Both the position numbers and the translations under genes were made by a program. From assembly GCA_030761205.1 (NCBI GenBank), contig JAULJL010000018.1, positions 13,040,501-13,104,500 on the forward strand: 64,000 nt of DNA, given 5' to 3'. The stretch comes from Fremontodendron californicum. Taxonomy: Eukaryota > Streptophyta > Magnoliopsida > Malvales > Malvaceae. Shown here one piece after another: positions 1-10,899 of the stretch. The notes beneath the pieces are model-generated. The model did no database searches. It was not told the DNA's origin and was given only the letters and a program-made list of their open reading frames with translations. Each line of letters begins with the position of its first letter. Position 1 is the first letter of the stretch.

Positions 1-1658
1 TAAGACTAAACTAGTCCACTAGGGACACCTAGGGGTTTAAAGGCTTGTGTCACATGCTAAGTGCCACCGTGATTTCCTACGAAAGTGGATTAGATTAGAT
101 TTTCTTATTTTATTTTTATTTTGTTTTTCTAGAGGACTAGCAAAAAGCTAAGTGTGGGGGTATTTGATAAGCTCATAAAATATACATTTTATGCCTTTTT
201 ATCTTTAGTTTTTGTTATGTTTTCGATCTTTATCTTGTTTACTTATATTATATTTTTGAATTATAGGTATATTAAAAGAATGAAGTCAAAAGATGTCAAT
301 AATGATGGTAAAGAGCTTACAAAATCATAATCACAAGATGGAAGAAGACTTGGGAGTTATTTGGAGAAACTTCCTTCTTAACTTTTGAAGCTGACTTGAA
401 TACCTTTCCAACGATAGTTTACATGCCCAAATCGGACAAGAAATGGTCATCCAAATCAGCCGAAAAAGTGCGAGACAATACAGCAGCCAGACGGGCCAAG
501 ATAGGGAGCTCGGCGCCGCGGTGCCACATGGGCAAAAACTTGGTGCTGCAGCGCTGGAAGTTGGCTCTACAACACCGAGTTGCTGACTCCAAAACCGCAA
601 AATACGAAAAAAAATAGGATATTGCACAAAATTGCCTTATTTTGACTGCTAGCTTCCTTGATCAACAAGAAAGGGTTTCCAAGGTCAAAAAGCTCTGTAA
701 ATACTATCTTTTGAGCCACAAACTATCATCATCTTTTGAGGAGACTCAAGGGATCATTCTTCTTCTTCTTCTTCTTTTTCTTTTTCTTCTTCTTCTTCTT
801 CATTCTTTTATTTTTAGTTTTATGTATATATTATCTATGTCTATGTTAGGCTAAACTTCTCTTTGGTTAAGGGTGATTTCAATGCCCTAGACATATTTTG
901 TAATAGATTTTTAGATTCTATCTATCATTAATTTTCTATCAAAGTTGCTTATGTTATTCCATAGGAATTGTTTATGATTTTTGTCTTGATTTCTTTAAGT
1001 GCGCAACTAGATAAATCTTGATAATTATCTAATGCTAGTTTAGGAGTTTTGATCCATGTAAATGTCTTGATTTCCTATTCGTAAGTGGCAATTTGTGATT
1101 AATGATTATGGTCAAGTTTTCGCTAATTGCAAAGTGGAACATAACCTAAGTTAAACAATTCATGTTCATGCTTTTGTTGCTTAAATCAACCTATCTTTCT
1201 CATCATAAAGCTGCTGTCAAATTAAATTTAGAGATGTTCATTCTAGGTTGTTTGATAGTTAGAGATTAAATAGTGGCGTTCCTCTTGCTTAATGACGAAC
1301 TAAGCAAGGATTGGGGTAACACGGGATGTTGTTATCTACGGTTGTTAGCTTTAATAGCTAATTGATGTTAATAGATCTGAATTTGATTCATAATATTGTC
1401 TAGTGGTGGAGAATGAACCTTTAGCCATATTTCTCACATTTGATTACTTCTTGTTTACTTATTTTTATTGTTTTCTTAAGTTTAAACTGATTTCAAAACC
1501 CCTTTAACTTTTGTTTTCTTTGAATTTAAGTTTTAAACTAGTGATTTATAAACTAAAACCCAATCTTTGTGGATTCGGCCCTTGCATGCTACTTTACTAT
1601 AATTAATCATATTTTTGATGCAAAATTATAATTAAGATACACTCTTTTGGATGCATCA
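1..1658 (+). mobile_element. 3' end of an upstream Athila-like element B: internal tail, polypurine tract, complete 3' LTR
   Basis: Bases 1-164 match the end of the internal region of the B copies near 30030-30200 and 50900-51068. They finish in the purine tract AAGTGTGGGGG just before the LTR. The LTR runs from TGATAAGC at 165 to GCATCA at 1658. Its partner after the second P450 copy is 51069-52563. The 5' part of this element lies outside the window. The same element sits immediately upstream of P450 copy 3, so it belongs to the duplicated unit. Confidence 0.85.
165..1658 (+). repeat. 3' LTR of element B (1494 bp)
   Basis: It starts with TG and ends with CA, follows a polypurine tract, and matches 51069-52563 (1495 bp) nearly base for base. 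It contains a CTT microsatellite around 757-804. Stretches after about 850 and the end GATACACTCTTTTGG..GCATCA resemble the LTR of family A, so A and B are related families. Confidence 0.85.
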
Positions 1659-2092
1659 ATCAGAACTCACTTCTTCATAGAATTATGTTTTTCATCCTCT
1701 TTTGTAATCTGAGTCCTTGACTCTGTTCTTCTATTAATGAATATTTCTCTGGCTGGTCAAAAAAAAATTACAAGACTAAACTGACGTAAGATATTCAAAA
1801 CTCCTCACACGTTTGGTACGATGCTAATAAAGTAACAATCAAACTATCGGACCTATATATCCTGTGAATAAACAAGTAAAATGCAACAAAAAAAATAAGA
1901 ATATAAGAAAAAAAATTAAACTTTGGTACTACGTTAAGAATTAAATTTTAAAATCAACAAATAATAAGTGGAAAAACTCGTGTGTGCATAGATATATGTA
2001 ATTATTAAATCTAATGATCGATATGTTAAAATTTTAAATAATTATAAAATTAATTAATTTATATTGATATATATATATATATATATATATAT

Positions 2093-2478
2093 GAGGAGGG
2101 ATCCACTTACACTAGTATAAAACTAAAGTTGTTTTACACATTTTTATAATTTTTTATACGATTCATATTTTAACAAACCGGTCGTTCGGATTTAACAATA
2201 TATTTGTAATTGTCGTGTATGTAAAGTTTCGAATTAATCTGACATCGTTATCATATTGATCGAAAATACTGTATTTTTTAATATATATTTAACGGTTGAA
2301 AGTTTTTTACGTCGAACAAATAGTTACACATTTTGAATTTACTCAAAACTCGATGTGCATGATCTACGTGAATAGAATATAAAATACAACGGTCGGATTA
2401 AACAAATATAAATCATATAAAAAGTTATGAAAGTGTGTAAAACAACTTTAATTTTACACTAGTTTACGTGGATTCCTC

Positions 2479-2481
<3 letters not shown>
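2093..2481. mobile_element. MITE-like element with about 57-bp terminal inverted repeats
   Basis: The left end begins GAGGAGGGATCCAC. The reverse complement of the right end begins GAGGAGGAATCCAC, and similarity continues for about 57 bases through the motif AAAGTTGTTTTACACAC. The 389-bp element has no coding capacity. It lies between an AT tract and a CT/AT tract, so no target duplication can be read. An equal-length copy is at 53012-53400, so insertion preceded the P450 duplication. The superfamily is not determined. Confidence 0.65.

Positions 2482-2530
<49 letters not shown>
2477..2530. repeat. Compound CT/AT microsatellite
   Basis: A run of CT repeats passes directly into AT repeats. 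It is longer than the matching tract near 53395-53429 upstream of copy 3, as expected for slippage. Confidence 0.9.
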
Positions 2531-2532
<2 letters not shown>

Positions 2533-2891
2533 TATCAAACACAATAATTAATAGAAGTGGAACAATATCGTCCAATGAATTTATTAATTCATATCAATGG
2601 CATATTTTTCCAATCGAACTGATCCATTAACCATTTATTTATCTTTTTTTCTGTCTGTTCCATAAATTAATTATTTTTGGTTTGGGTTTTTTGAGTTCGG
2701 ATCATTTAAAACTCGGGTCATTTCGAATTTGAATTTTTGAATTTTTGATCAAATCGGATTTGAACAAGTTTGAATTTTTTCAAACGAGTTTTGGAATTGA
2801 AATTCATTTCTCAACTTGTAGTGAAGAATTGGCTCATAATTTGCCTATATATATGTATATATATATTTTTTTTTTGCTAAATCAATTTGCC

Positions 2892-2899
2892 TATATATA
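2892..2899 (+). promoter_or_regulatory. Candidate TATA box of P450 copy 1
   Basis: TATATATA lies 58-65 bases upstream of the ATG at 2957 and is conserved in front of copy 3 (53796-53803). The surrounding DNA is AT-rich, so the assignment rests on spacing and conservation only. Confidence 0.4.
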
Positions 2900-2956
2900 C
2901 TGCTTGATCATTTTAATCTGCAGCTATCTGAATGAAAATCAATTTGACCAACAAAC

Positions 2957-3902
2957 ATGGATCCCATCTTATTCTTCTTCACAATCTTCTTTCCATCCAT
3001 TTCTCTTGGATTCCTCGTATACTACAAAAAATCTAATTATGCTTCTCACCCTAACCTTCCACACTGTAGGATGGGGTTGCCATTGATCGGTGAAAGCCTT
3101 GAATACCTCTTAACAGGTCGAAAGGGTCATCCTGAGAAGTTCTTATACGATAGAATGGCAAAATACTCTTCACAAGTCTTCACGACTTCAATACTAGGAG
3201 AACCTATGGCAGTCGTTTGCGGCGCAGCTGGCAACAAATTCTTATTCTCCAATGAAAACAAGCTTGTCACTGCCTGGTGGCCAGATTCTGTTAACAGGAT
3301 TTTCCCTTCTACACAATCAAGTTCAAAAGAAGAATCAAAAAAGATGAGGAAAATGCTACATAATTTTCTCAAACCAGAAGCCTTGCAAAAATACATAGAT
3401 ATGATGGACATGATTGCTCAAAGACACTTTGAAGCGAGTTGGGAAGGCAAGAAAGAAATAACAGTGTTTCCACTTGCAAAAGGATATACATTTTGGGTTG
3501 CTTGCAAAGTGTTTTTGAGCATAGAAGACCCAGAGCATGTTTCTAAATTTGCCGATCCTTTCAATGCTTTGGTCTCTGGAATAATTTCTGTCCCCATAAA
3601 CTTACCGGGAACACCTTTCCGTCGAGCTATCAATGCTTCAAAATTGATCAGGAAGGAGTTGGTGGCGATCATCAAGCGGAGGAAGATTGATCTTGCAGAG
3701 AATAAAGCAGCCCCAAATCAAGATATTTTGTCTCACATGTTGCTTGCAACTGATGAGAGTGGGCAGTACTTGAATGAATTGAACATAGTTGACAGGATTC
3801 TTGGTCTGTTGATTGGTGGACACGACACTGCTAGTGCTGCCATTACTTTCATTGTCAAGTATCTTGCTGAGCTTCCTAACATCTACAATGAGGTTTTCAA
3901 AG
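2957..3902 (+). pseudogene. CYP716A-like cytochrome P450, copy 1, exon 1
   Basis: Encodes residues 1-315 of a 480-aa plant P450. Order: N-terminal membrane anchor (about 4-23), proline hinge, then a body matching the CYP716A family (ESLEYLL, GHPEKF, SSQVFTTSILGEP, NKLVTAWWP, LPGTPFRRAINAS), and the I-helix oxygen-binding motif GGHDT (287-291). Characterised CYP716A enzymes sit on the endoplasmic reticulum and oxidise triterpene scaffolds, often at C-28; the substrate here is not known. The exon ends at AAAG before GT (3903), giving a phase-1 intron that matches exon 2 at 21890. Oddities: the hinge PPG (35-37) reads PHC, unlike copy 3. Intron 1 is broken at 4142 by retroelements and reaches 21889. 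The reading frame is open, but with its matching 3' exons the gene is damaged, so it is called a pseudogene. Confidence 0.85.
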
Positions 3903-4142
3903 GTGATTTTCTAAACCATTTTCTTGTTTACAAAATATTAATTAGTTCTATTTTGCTTATATAATACTATTAATTTGTTCCTTTCCTTATGGAAACTGAT
4001 TTTCTCAAGAAAGAAACAGTTAGGTTAATTGTCCAGTAAAATTAGATGACTATCTTTTTTTTGTTCTTTATCTTTAAATTAGTAAAGTCTGTCTTTGGTA
4101 TCCATTGATCTTTTGTCAAGCAACAATTTCGGACGCATATCA

Positions 4143-4661
4143 TGTTGAAGTCACACCGACTACTCTAGCTTTGTCTAGAATTCTCTTTAAGCCGTCTTTG
4201 TTGAATATTTCCTTAGTCTTCTCTCTAGGACTTTCTCAATTTCTTTAGACCTTTCTCTACCACCACAACCGACAATGCTAAAGGCGGTTTAGCAAAGCTA
4301 TATAAGAAGTTGTTGGGTGTGTTGGGTGGTAAGGTGAAGAGAAAAAGAAAAGAAGAAAAAGACATGAGTGATTAGGAAGATAAGGATGTGAGAAATATTA
4401 GAGTGTAAGACTTATCCAAAAAAAAAATAATATTAGAGTGTAAGGTATTGTATATGTGAGTGAATAGTAAAGTGAGAAAGAGTTTGTGTGAGGTTGTCTC
4501 TATTGTTAGTTGGTGTCCACACCAATTGTATTTGGTCTTTTCTCATATTAATAAAAGAGTTGTTTTTCGAAAGTTACTATAGCTTTCCGAGATAAAGTTA
4601 CTGTAGCAAATCGATACTGTAGCACAAAACTACAATTGGTACCGAGAGTCAAAAATCAACA
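4143..4661 (+). repeat. LTR 1 of the Copia Gag-only element
   Basis: 519 bp, TG...CA. A TATA-like TATATAAG is at 4299-4306 and AATAAA at 4550-4555. It is about 35 bp longer than LTR 2 because of an internal short duplication around GAAATATTAGAGTGTAAG (4390-4440). Confidence 0.85.
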
Positions 4662-5419
4662 AATTGGTATCAGAGCTAGACGATCCTGAGGACCGGAGTA
4701 TCAGAGTCAGACGATCTTGAGAACCAGAGTATCAGAGTTGGACGATCAGAACGGGACGATCCAGAGGACCAGCGTAAAAAGCGGTATGATCCAGAGGATT
4801 GGAATATCAGATCAAGATGGTCAGGGATCGTAGTATGCGCATCGGAGAAAAGACAAGAAGCCAGAAGTTTCTCGAAATCAGATGATCGAGAATTGTAATT
4901 ATCGACGATAGATCGAGTCGCGAAAAGGGCTACTGAAGTAGTGTGAGAGCCATCACGAGAACAGGTGAAAAGGGCTACCTACTTACCTAAAGTAGTGTGA
5001 GAGCCATCACAAGAATAGGTGAAAAGGGCTACCTACCTGGAGTAGTTTGAGAGCCGTCACGAGAAGAGGTGAAAAGGGCTACCTACTTGGAGTAGAGTGA
5101 GAGCCGTCACGAGAAGAGGTGAAAAGGGCTACCTACAATCAGAGTGAAAGCCACCACTAGAAGAAAGAGCAAGACGGTCGGGATCATTTTTCGAGAAAAC
5201 TGGTCATCATTGCACAATCTGGGATTGTGAAATTAATTGGTCTGGGACCAAGACGATCGAGGATCGTAGTCTGTAAAGATGTGAAAATTCTGTCAGTGCA
5301 CAGTCTGGGACTGTGAAGTTAATCGGTCTGGGACCAAGACGATCGGGGATCGTAGTTCGTGAGGATATAGAGACTGATAGAATACAACCTTGAGAAAAGT
5401 GAGGCACTCTCAAGTCAGA
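4662..5419 (+). repeat. Primer-binding site and repeat-rich leader before gag
   Basis: ATTGGTATCAGAGC at 4662-4675 is the tRNA-Met primer site. From about 4915 to 5160 a unit of roughly 55-62 bp (GTGAAAAGGGCTACCTAC ... GTGAGAGCC) repeats about five times. From 5211 to 5365 a second unit (CTGGGA..GTGAA.TTAAT.GGTCTGGGACCAAG) occurs twice. The same leader, one repeat shorter, is at 7417-8125. The inverted and direct GATCGT motifs suggest a strongly structured RNA leader, possibly a packaging signal; that role is inference. Confidence 0.7.
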
Positions 5420-6890
5420 ATGGAAGATTTTTCAAGTCCAGTTGGTAAGCTCGAGAAGCTCAATAACAGCAATTATAATACGTGGAGTATTCGCATGCAA
5501 TATTACATGCTCGGGCAAGATTTATGGGATATTGTTAACGGTGAAGCTTCAACACCACCAACTGATGCCGGAGAACTAATAAAATGGAAGATCAAAGCCG
5601 GTAAGGCCATGTACGTGTTATCAGTCACCATTGAGGATGGTTTATTACAACGCATCAAGGATGCAAAGACACCGAAGGAAGCCTGGGACACACTCACAAT
5701 GCTATTCGCGAGGAAAAAATGATGCTAGGCTCCAACAATTGGAGAATGAACTTCTGTCAATATTGCAGCAAAATATGTCAGTAAGCGAATATTTCTCTAA
5801 AGTTAAAACTCTTTGTGATGAAATTTCAAAATTAGATCCAGAAAATGCCATTACCGAAACGAGGATGAGACGAATTCTTATCCATGGCTTGCGACCTGAA
5901 TACAACGGGATTGTTACTGCAACCTGTGGATGGAGCAAAGAACCAACTTTAATTGAGTTGGAAAATATCCTTGCAAATCAAGAGGCTTTAGATAACCAAA
6001 TGTCTAAAGTCATGATAAAAGATTATGAGAAAGCCCTCTTTAGCAATAGAAGAGGTAAAATTGCTATGAGGCAAGGAATAGAAGACATTGAAGTTCAAAA
6101 CAAACAAGAAGCTTGGCAACGGAGGAGCTTTCAGCGAGGGGGAGCTCAAATTGTTCGAGATAGAGACAATAGCGAAAATGTGAGGTCTCATTATCGAAAT
6201 ATTAAGTGTTTAAAGTGTGGCAAGATTGGCCATTATGCTCGAGAATGTCGACATAGACAAATGCAAGGCAATGCAACAGTGTTGTCACGACAGGAGAATA
6301 ACTATGAAGAAGAATGGGATTTTGAAATCACATTTACTATTGAAGAATGCAAAGAACTCGTAGTTGCGTGCACCACCGAGTTAGAAGAAAATGTTCATGA
6401 AGACGTGGAAGAAGAAATTGATTTTGAAAATATTCAATCAAGGGCAGAACAAATTGAAGAGCCTTCAAAGGAAGAGAACGAGTCTCTATTTCAGCCACCA
6501 GAAAATATGTTTGAAGAAGAAAGGTTATTTCTAGAAGTCGAGAAGAAGCTTGCAGCTGATGTCAACATTGAGAAAGATGACAACGAGGTCATCGACACTG
6601 TTAAGACTTACAAAGGCGTGAAAGATATGAAGATCGATTGTGAAGTAAACAAACTAATAGTAGTTGACAAAGTCGAGTATGCCAAAGTCAGAGACAGGCT
6701 AGCAAAGAAAATCAAGAAGAAAGAAGATAACAATGTTATTGAAGCAAAGACGGAAGTGAATAAAATCAAGGTTCAAAAGAGAAGAGAGCAATCAACGATG
6801 GATGAAGCAGAACTAATGATGCTGATGAATTTCAAGAAGAGAAAGAAAAAGAGAAGATATTTAATGAATCCAGAAGACAGCCTGAAATGA
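5420..6890 (+). pseudogene. gag: Copia-type Gag (frameshifted), element copy 1
   Basis: Structural protein of the retrotransposon particle. The start at 5420 (MEDF) is chosen because the second copy shares it and upstream codons belong to the leader. The first ~100 codons have the Copia Gag N-terminal pattern (KLNNSNYNTW, DLWDIVNG, KEAWDTL). At 5714-5719 a run of six A replaces the five A of the second copy and shifts the frame; the remainder is open to 6890. A CCHC zinc knuckle, CX2CX4HX4C, lies at 6207-6248. The tail after it is long, acidic and lysine-rich, with no protease or integrase motif. Without the shift it would be about 489 aa. The stop is followed within 45 bases by the polypurine tract, so no pol was ever in this configuration. 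Confidence 0.85.
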
Positions 6891-6932
6891 CAACCAAGCT
6901 AGCATCAAGAGAGAGTAGTCGTTGAGGGGGAG

Positions 6933-7416
6933 TGTTGAAGTCACACCGACTACTCTAGCTTTGTCTAGAATTCTCTTTAAGCCGTCTTTGTTGAATATTT
7001 CCTTAGTCTTCTCTCTAGGACTTTCTCAATTTCTTTAGACCTTTCTCTACCACCACAACCGACAATGCTAAAGGCGGTTTAGCAAAGCTATATAAGAAGT
7101 TGTTGGGTGTGTTGGGTGGTAAGGTGAAGAGAAAAAGAAAAGAAGAAAAAGACGTGAGTGATTAGGAAGATAAGGATGTGAGAAATATTAGAGTGTAAGG
7201 TATTGTATATGTGAGTGAATAGTAAAGTGAGAAAGAGTTTGTGTGAGGTTGTCTCTATTGTTAGTTGGTGTCCACACCAATTGTATTTGGTCTTTTCTCA
7301 TATTAATAAAAGAGTTGTTTTTCGAAAGTTACTGTAGCTTTCCGAGATAAAGTTACTGTAGCAAATCGATACTGTAGCACAAAACTACAATTGGTACCGA
7401 GAGTCAAAAATCAACA
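6933..7416 (+). repeat. LTR 2 (central, shared) of the Copia Gag-only element
   Basis: 484 bp, from TGTTGAAG to TCAACA. It serves as 3' LTR of the first unit and 5' LTR of the second, since a primer site and leader follow it. Confidence 0.85.
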
Positions 7417-8125
7417 AATTGGTATCAGAGCTAGACGATCCTGAGGACCGGAGTATCAGAGTCAGACGATCTTGAGAACCAGAGTATCAGAGTTGGACGA
7501 TCAGAACGGGACGATCCAGAGGACCAGCGTAAAAAGCGGTATGATCCAAAGGATTGGAATATCAGATCAAGATGGTCAGGGATCGTAGTATGCGCATCGG
7601 AGAAAAGACAAGAAGCCAGAAGTTTCTCGAAATCAGATGATCGAGAATTGTAATTATCGACGATAGATCGAGTCGCGAAAAGGGCTACTGAAGTAGTGTG
7701 AGAGCCATCACGAGAACAGGTGAAAAGGGCTACCTACTTACCTAAAGTAGTGTGAGAGCCATCACAAGAATAGGTGAAAAGGGCTACCTACCTGGAGTAG
7801 TTTGAGAGCCGTCACGAGAAGAGGTGAAAAGGGCTACCTACCATCAGAGTGAAAGCCACCACTAGAAGAAAGAGCAAGACGGTCGGGGATCGTTTTTCGA
7901 GAAAACTGGCCATCATTGCACAATCTGGGATTATGAAATTAATTGGTCTGGGACCAAGACGATCGAGGATCGTAGTCTGTAAAGACGTGAAAATTCTGTC
8001 AGTGCACAGTCTGGGACTGTGAAGTTAATCGGTCTGGGACCAAGACGATCGGGGATCGTAGTTCGTGAGGATATAGAGACTGACAGAATACAACCTTGAG
8101 AAAAGTGAGGCACTCTCAAGTCAGA
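7417..8125 (+). repeat. Second primer-binding site and leader
   Basis: Near-identical to 4662-5419, with the tRNA-Met site at its start and one tandem leader unit fewer. It holds no gene. Confidence 0.75.
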
Positions 8126-8537
8126 ATGGAAGATTTTTTAAGTCCAGTTGGTAAGCTCGAGAAGCTCAATAACAACAATTATAATACGTGGAGTATTCGC
8201 ATGCAATATTACATGCTCGGGCAAGATTTATGGGATATTGTTAACGGTGAAGCTTCAACACCACCAACTGATGCCGGAGAACTAAGAAAATGGAAGATCA
8301 AAGCCGGTAAGGCCATGTACGTGTTATCAGTCACCATTGAGGATGGTTTATTACAACGCATCAAGGATGCAAAGACACCGAAGGAAGCCTGGGACACACT
8401 CACAATGCTATTCGCGAGGAAAAATGATGCTAGGCTCCAACAATTGGAGAATGAACTTCTGTCAATATTGCAGCAAAATATGTCAGTAAGCGAATATTTC
8501 TCTAAAGTTAAAACTCTTTGTGATGAAATTTCAAAAT
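8126..8537 (+). pseudogene. gag: Copia-type Gag, second copy, truncated
   Basis: Same start (MEDF) and N-terminal Gag pattern as the first copy, but with five A at the mutated run, so the frame is correct. It stops matching after about 137 codons at 8537 (..CDEISK), where sequence from the middle of element C's gag begins. The zinc knuckle, acidic tail, polypurine tract and 3' LTR are lost. The junction shows only a few bases of ambiguity, so joining without homology is likely. Confidence 0.85.
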
Positions 8538-8672
8538 GAAATCAAGAACCTCCGGTGCAAGAGCCAAAGAAAGCCAAGGAAAAACAAGATACCCGCAAAG
8601 GGGGCAAAACCTTTACCAACAAGGGAGAAAGCAAACAGTCCATGGCCGTGACTACCAAGCCTCTTAAGATAT
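8538..8672 (+). mobile_element. Element C (Ty3/gypsy) gag fragment, left of A1
   Basis: It matches 39805-39939 of the longer C copy and continues, after removal of A1, at 18022. The last five bases, GATAT (8668-8672), are the A1 target duplication. Confidence 0.85.
8668..8672. repeat. Target-site duplication GATAT of A1 (left; right copy 18017-18021)
   Basis: GATAT flanks A1 on both sides. The uninterrupted C copy has a single GATAT at the equivalent place (AAGATATCTCCC, about 39933-39944), proving a clean integrase-type insertion. Confidence 0.95.
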
Positions 8673-10755
8673 TGATAACTCGTATAATTATATAGTTTTT
8701 AGTTATGTTTTATTATTGTTTTGTGTCAAATACGAGTTATTATTGTTTAGTCTAATTGTGTTTATGATCTTTTATATTTTTATGTAATTTGGTGTTTTTC
8801 ACAAGTTTCTTTGAGTGATTTCAGATTACTAGAATTAAGGGCAAATCCAGTTCAGTTCCAGTTCCGACACATTTTGCCATATCAGCTATATCTGGAGTTT
8901 CACTGAAGCAATAAGGCTGAAATTTGTAGCCGTGCAAAGCTAAGAGGCATATCTATCTTTTTCATGTTTTATACTTCTTGAAACGGAGTCGTTTGCCCTA
9001 GCGAAATCGACCATCAAGTTGGCTGATGTGCAATGACGTCTGTGCTGACCTGTTTTCGTATTTTGCCCATATCTGCTTATCCACATCAGAAAATGAGCTG
9101 ATTCAAATGGCTATGGATCCGTAACTGATACGGGAACCTTTGTCTAGAAGACCATATGATCAGATCAAGCCTCTAATATTGACGAAATCGACCATCAAGT
9201 TGGCTGATGTGCAATGACGTCTGTGCTGACATGTTTTCGTATTTTGCCCATATCTGCTTATCCACATCAGCAAATGAGCTGATTCCAACGGCTATGGATC
9301 CGTAACTGATAGGGGAACCTTTTTCTAGAAGACCATGTGATCAGATCAGGCCTCCAACAATGACGAAATCGACCATCAAGTTGGCTGATCAAAATTGTCA
9401 TACAATATGACGAAAATTGTTAGAAAAATTCACCCACCTATTATACCTACCTTTGAAATTTGTAAAGCTTGTCTCTTGTCATTTAGCCTTCCAAAATGTG
9501 TATAAATAGAGGGCCTTGGATGATTGTAGAGGATCAATATTGTACATAGGTAGGATATTAGCCATTTTAATAAAATTCTCTAAGTTTTCTTCTTCTTTCT
9601 TTTCTCTAGTTTTCTTTCTTTTCTCTAGTTTTCTTTTTCTTTAGAGAGAGCAAGAGGTTGGATAATTAATATTCTTCTTCTTCTTCTTTCTTTCTTTTAT
9701 TTTCTTCTTAGATTTTCTTTAATTTTATGTTTATGTTTATAATGCCTATGCTAGGCTAAACTTCTATTTGGTTAAGGGTGATTTCAAAGCCCTAGACATG
9801 TTTTGTGATTGATTTTCAGATTCTATCTATCATTAATTTTCTATCAAAGTTGCTTATGTTCTTCTACAAGAATTGTTCATGATGTTGTCTAGATTTATTT
9901 AGGTGTACAACTAGATAGATCTTGATAATTATCTATTGCTAGTTTAGGAGTCTTGATCCGTGTAATTGTCTTGATTTCCTATGCATAAGTGGCAATTTGT
10001 GATTAATGATTATGGTCAAGTTTTCAATAATTGCAAAGTGGAACATAACCTAAGTTGAACAATCCGAGCTTATGTGTTTGTTGCTTAGATCAACCTATCT
10101 TTCTCATCATAAAGCTGCCATTAAATTGAATTTAGAGAGCTTATTCTAGGTTGTTTAATGGTTAGAGATTAAATAGAGAGCTTGTTCTATTTAACGACAA
10201 ACTAAGGAAAGATTGGGGTAACAGAGCTTGTTGTTATCTACGGTTGTTAACTTTGATAGTTGGTTGATATTGATAGATCTGAAATTGATTCTTAATGATG
10301 TCTAGTGGTGGAGAATGAAACCTTAACCATATTTTTCATATTTGATTCTTCTTACTTATTTGTTTTCTTACTTTTAGTTTGCTTATTTTTTATATTTATT
10401 TTTATTGGCTGGTTATACCGCCTAATTTGTATATTAACTTTGTTTTATTTTTATTGGCTGGTTATACCGCCTAATTTAGTATATATATTTTTATTGGCTG
10501 GTTATACCGCCTAATTTAGTATATATATTTTTATTGGCTGGTTATACCGCCTTGCATCTTATTCTTATTATTTACTTTAGTTTAAATCTGGCTTCAAAAA
10601 CCCCTTTTCTTTTATTGTTCTTGAATTTAAGTTTTAAACTATTAACTTATAAACTAAAACCCAATCCCTGAGGACTCGACCCTTGCTAACTACTATACTT
10701 ACAATTTATCTTTTTAGTGCAAGGTTAAATAAGATACATTCTTTTGGGTGCATCA
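8673..10755 (+). repeat. 5' LTR of A1
   Basis: TG...CA, 2083 bp. A block of 181 bp beginning CGAAATCGACCATCAAG (9002) repeats at 9183 and starts again at 9364. A 40-bp unit containing TTATTGGCTGGTTATACCGC occurs four times from 10402 to 10551. AATAAA lies at 9569-9574, downstream of the TATA box. ORFs across it are low-complexity and not genes. Confidence 0.93.
9501..9508 (+). promoter_or_regulatory. LTR promoter TATA box (A1 5' LTR)
   Basis: TATAAATA followed by a GC-richer AGAGGGCC, a typical plant TATA context. It is conserved in all four A LTRs (16762-16769, 32663-32670, 37695-37702). Transcription from here would read through the Gag ORF, the cysteine-rich ORF and LOG. Confidence 0.7.
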
Positions 10756-10761
10756 AATTTT

Positions 10762-10779
10762 TGGCGCCGTTGCCGGGGA
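10762..10779 (+). other. Primer-binding site, tRNA-Asp type
   Basis: TGGCGCCGTTGCCGGGGA is the reverse complement of the 3' end of plant tRNA-Asp with CCA. It lies six bases after the LTR and recurs at 33930-33947 in A2. Such a primer site is usual in the Athila/Tat branch. Confidence 0.85.
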
Positions 10780-10899
10780 TTGCTTTCTTTAGTTTATTTG
10801 TTACTTGGTTTATTCTTATTTTCAGTTCTAATTAGTTTTATTTTCTTGTACATACAAGTTTTTCTTTTCAAATTTAAAAAAAAAAAAAAAAAAAAAACA

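Larger units (their letters stand above)
1659..2956 (+). other. Upstream region of P450 copy 1
   Basis: AT-rich non-coding DNA shared with 52564-53860 in front of copy 3. It contains a small inverted-repeat element (2093-2481), AT and CT microsatellites and a TATA-like box. No ORF here is credible. Confidence 0.6.
4143..8537 (+). mobile_element. Copia-type Gag-only retroelement in tandem LTR-gag-LTR-gag' arrangement
   Basis: LTRs lie at 4143-4661 and 6933-7416. Each starts TGTTGAAG, ends TCAACA, and is followed by the primer site ATTGGTATCAGAGC, complementary to initiator tRNA-Met. The first internal region ends in a purine tract (GAGGGGGAG, 6924-6932) directly before the second LTR. After the second LTR the whole leader and the start of gag repeat until 8537, where the sequence jumps into element C. 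No protease, integrase or reverse transcriptase is present between the LTRs, only gag. This fits non-autonomous terminal-repeat-with-GAG elements. It sits in P450 intron 1: the intact intron of copy 3 continues after the same CATATCAT near 55041-55048. Confidence 0.85.

Noticed and set aside
2745..3086. 113-codon ORF overlapping the P450 start in another frame
   Set aside because: Low-complexity, overlaps the conserved P450 exon in a different frame and spans the promoter.
4915..5160. Regular repeats with spacers resembling a CRISPR array
   Set aside because: Units are contiguous tandem repeats in a retrotransposon leader of a plant genome, with no unique spacers and no cas genes.
10305..10514. 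Plus-strand ORF rich in Phe/Leu with repeated WLVIPP, also at 17566-17775
   Set aside because: It lies inside the LTR and only reflects the 40-bp tandem repeat and T-rich DNA.
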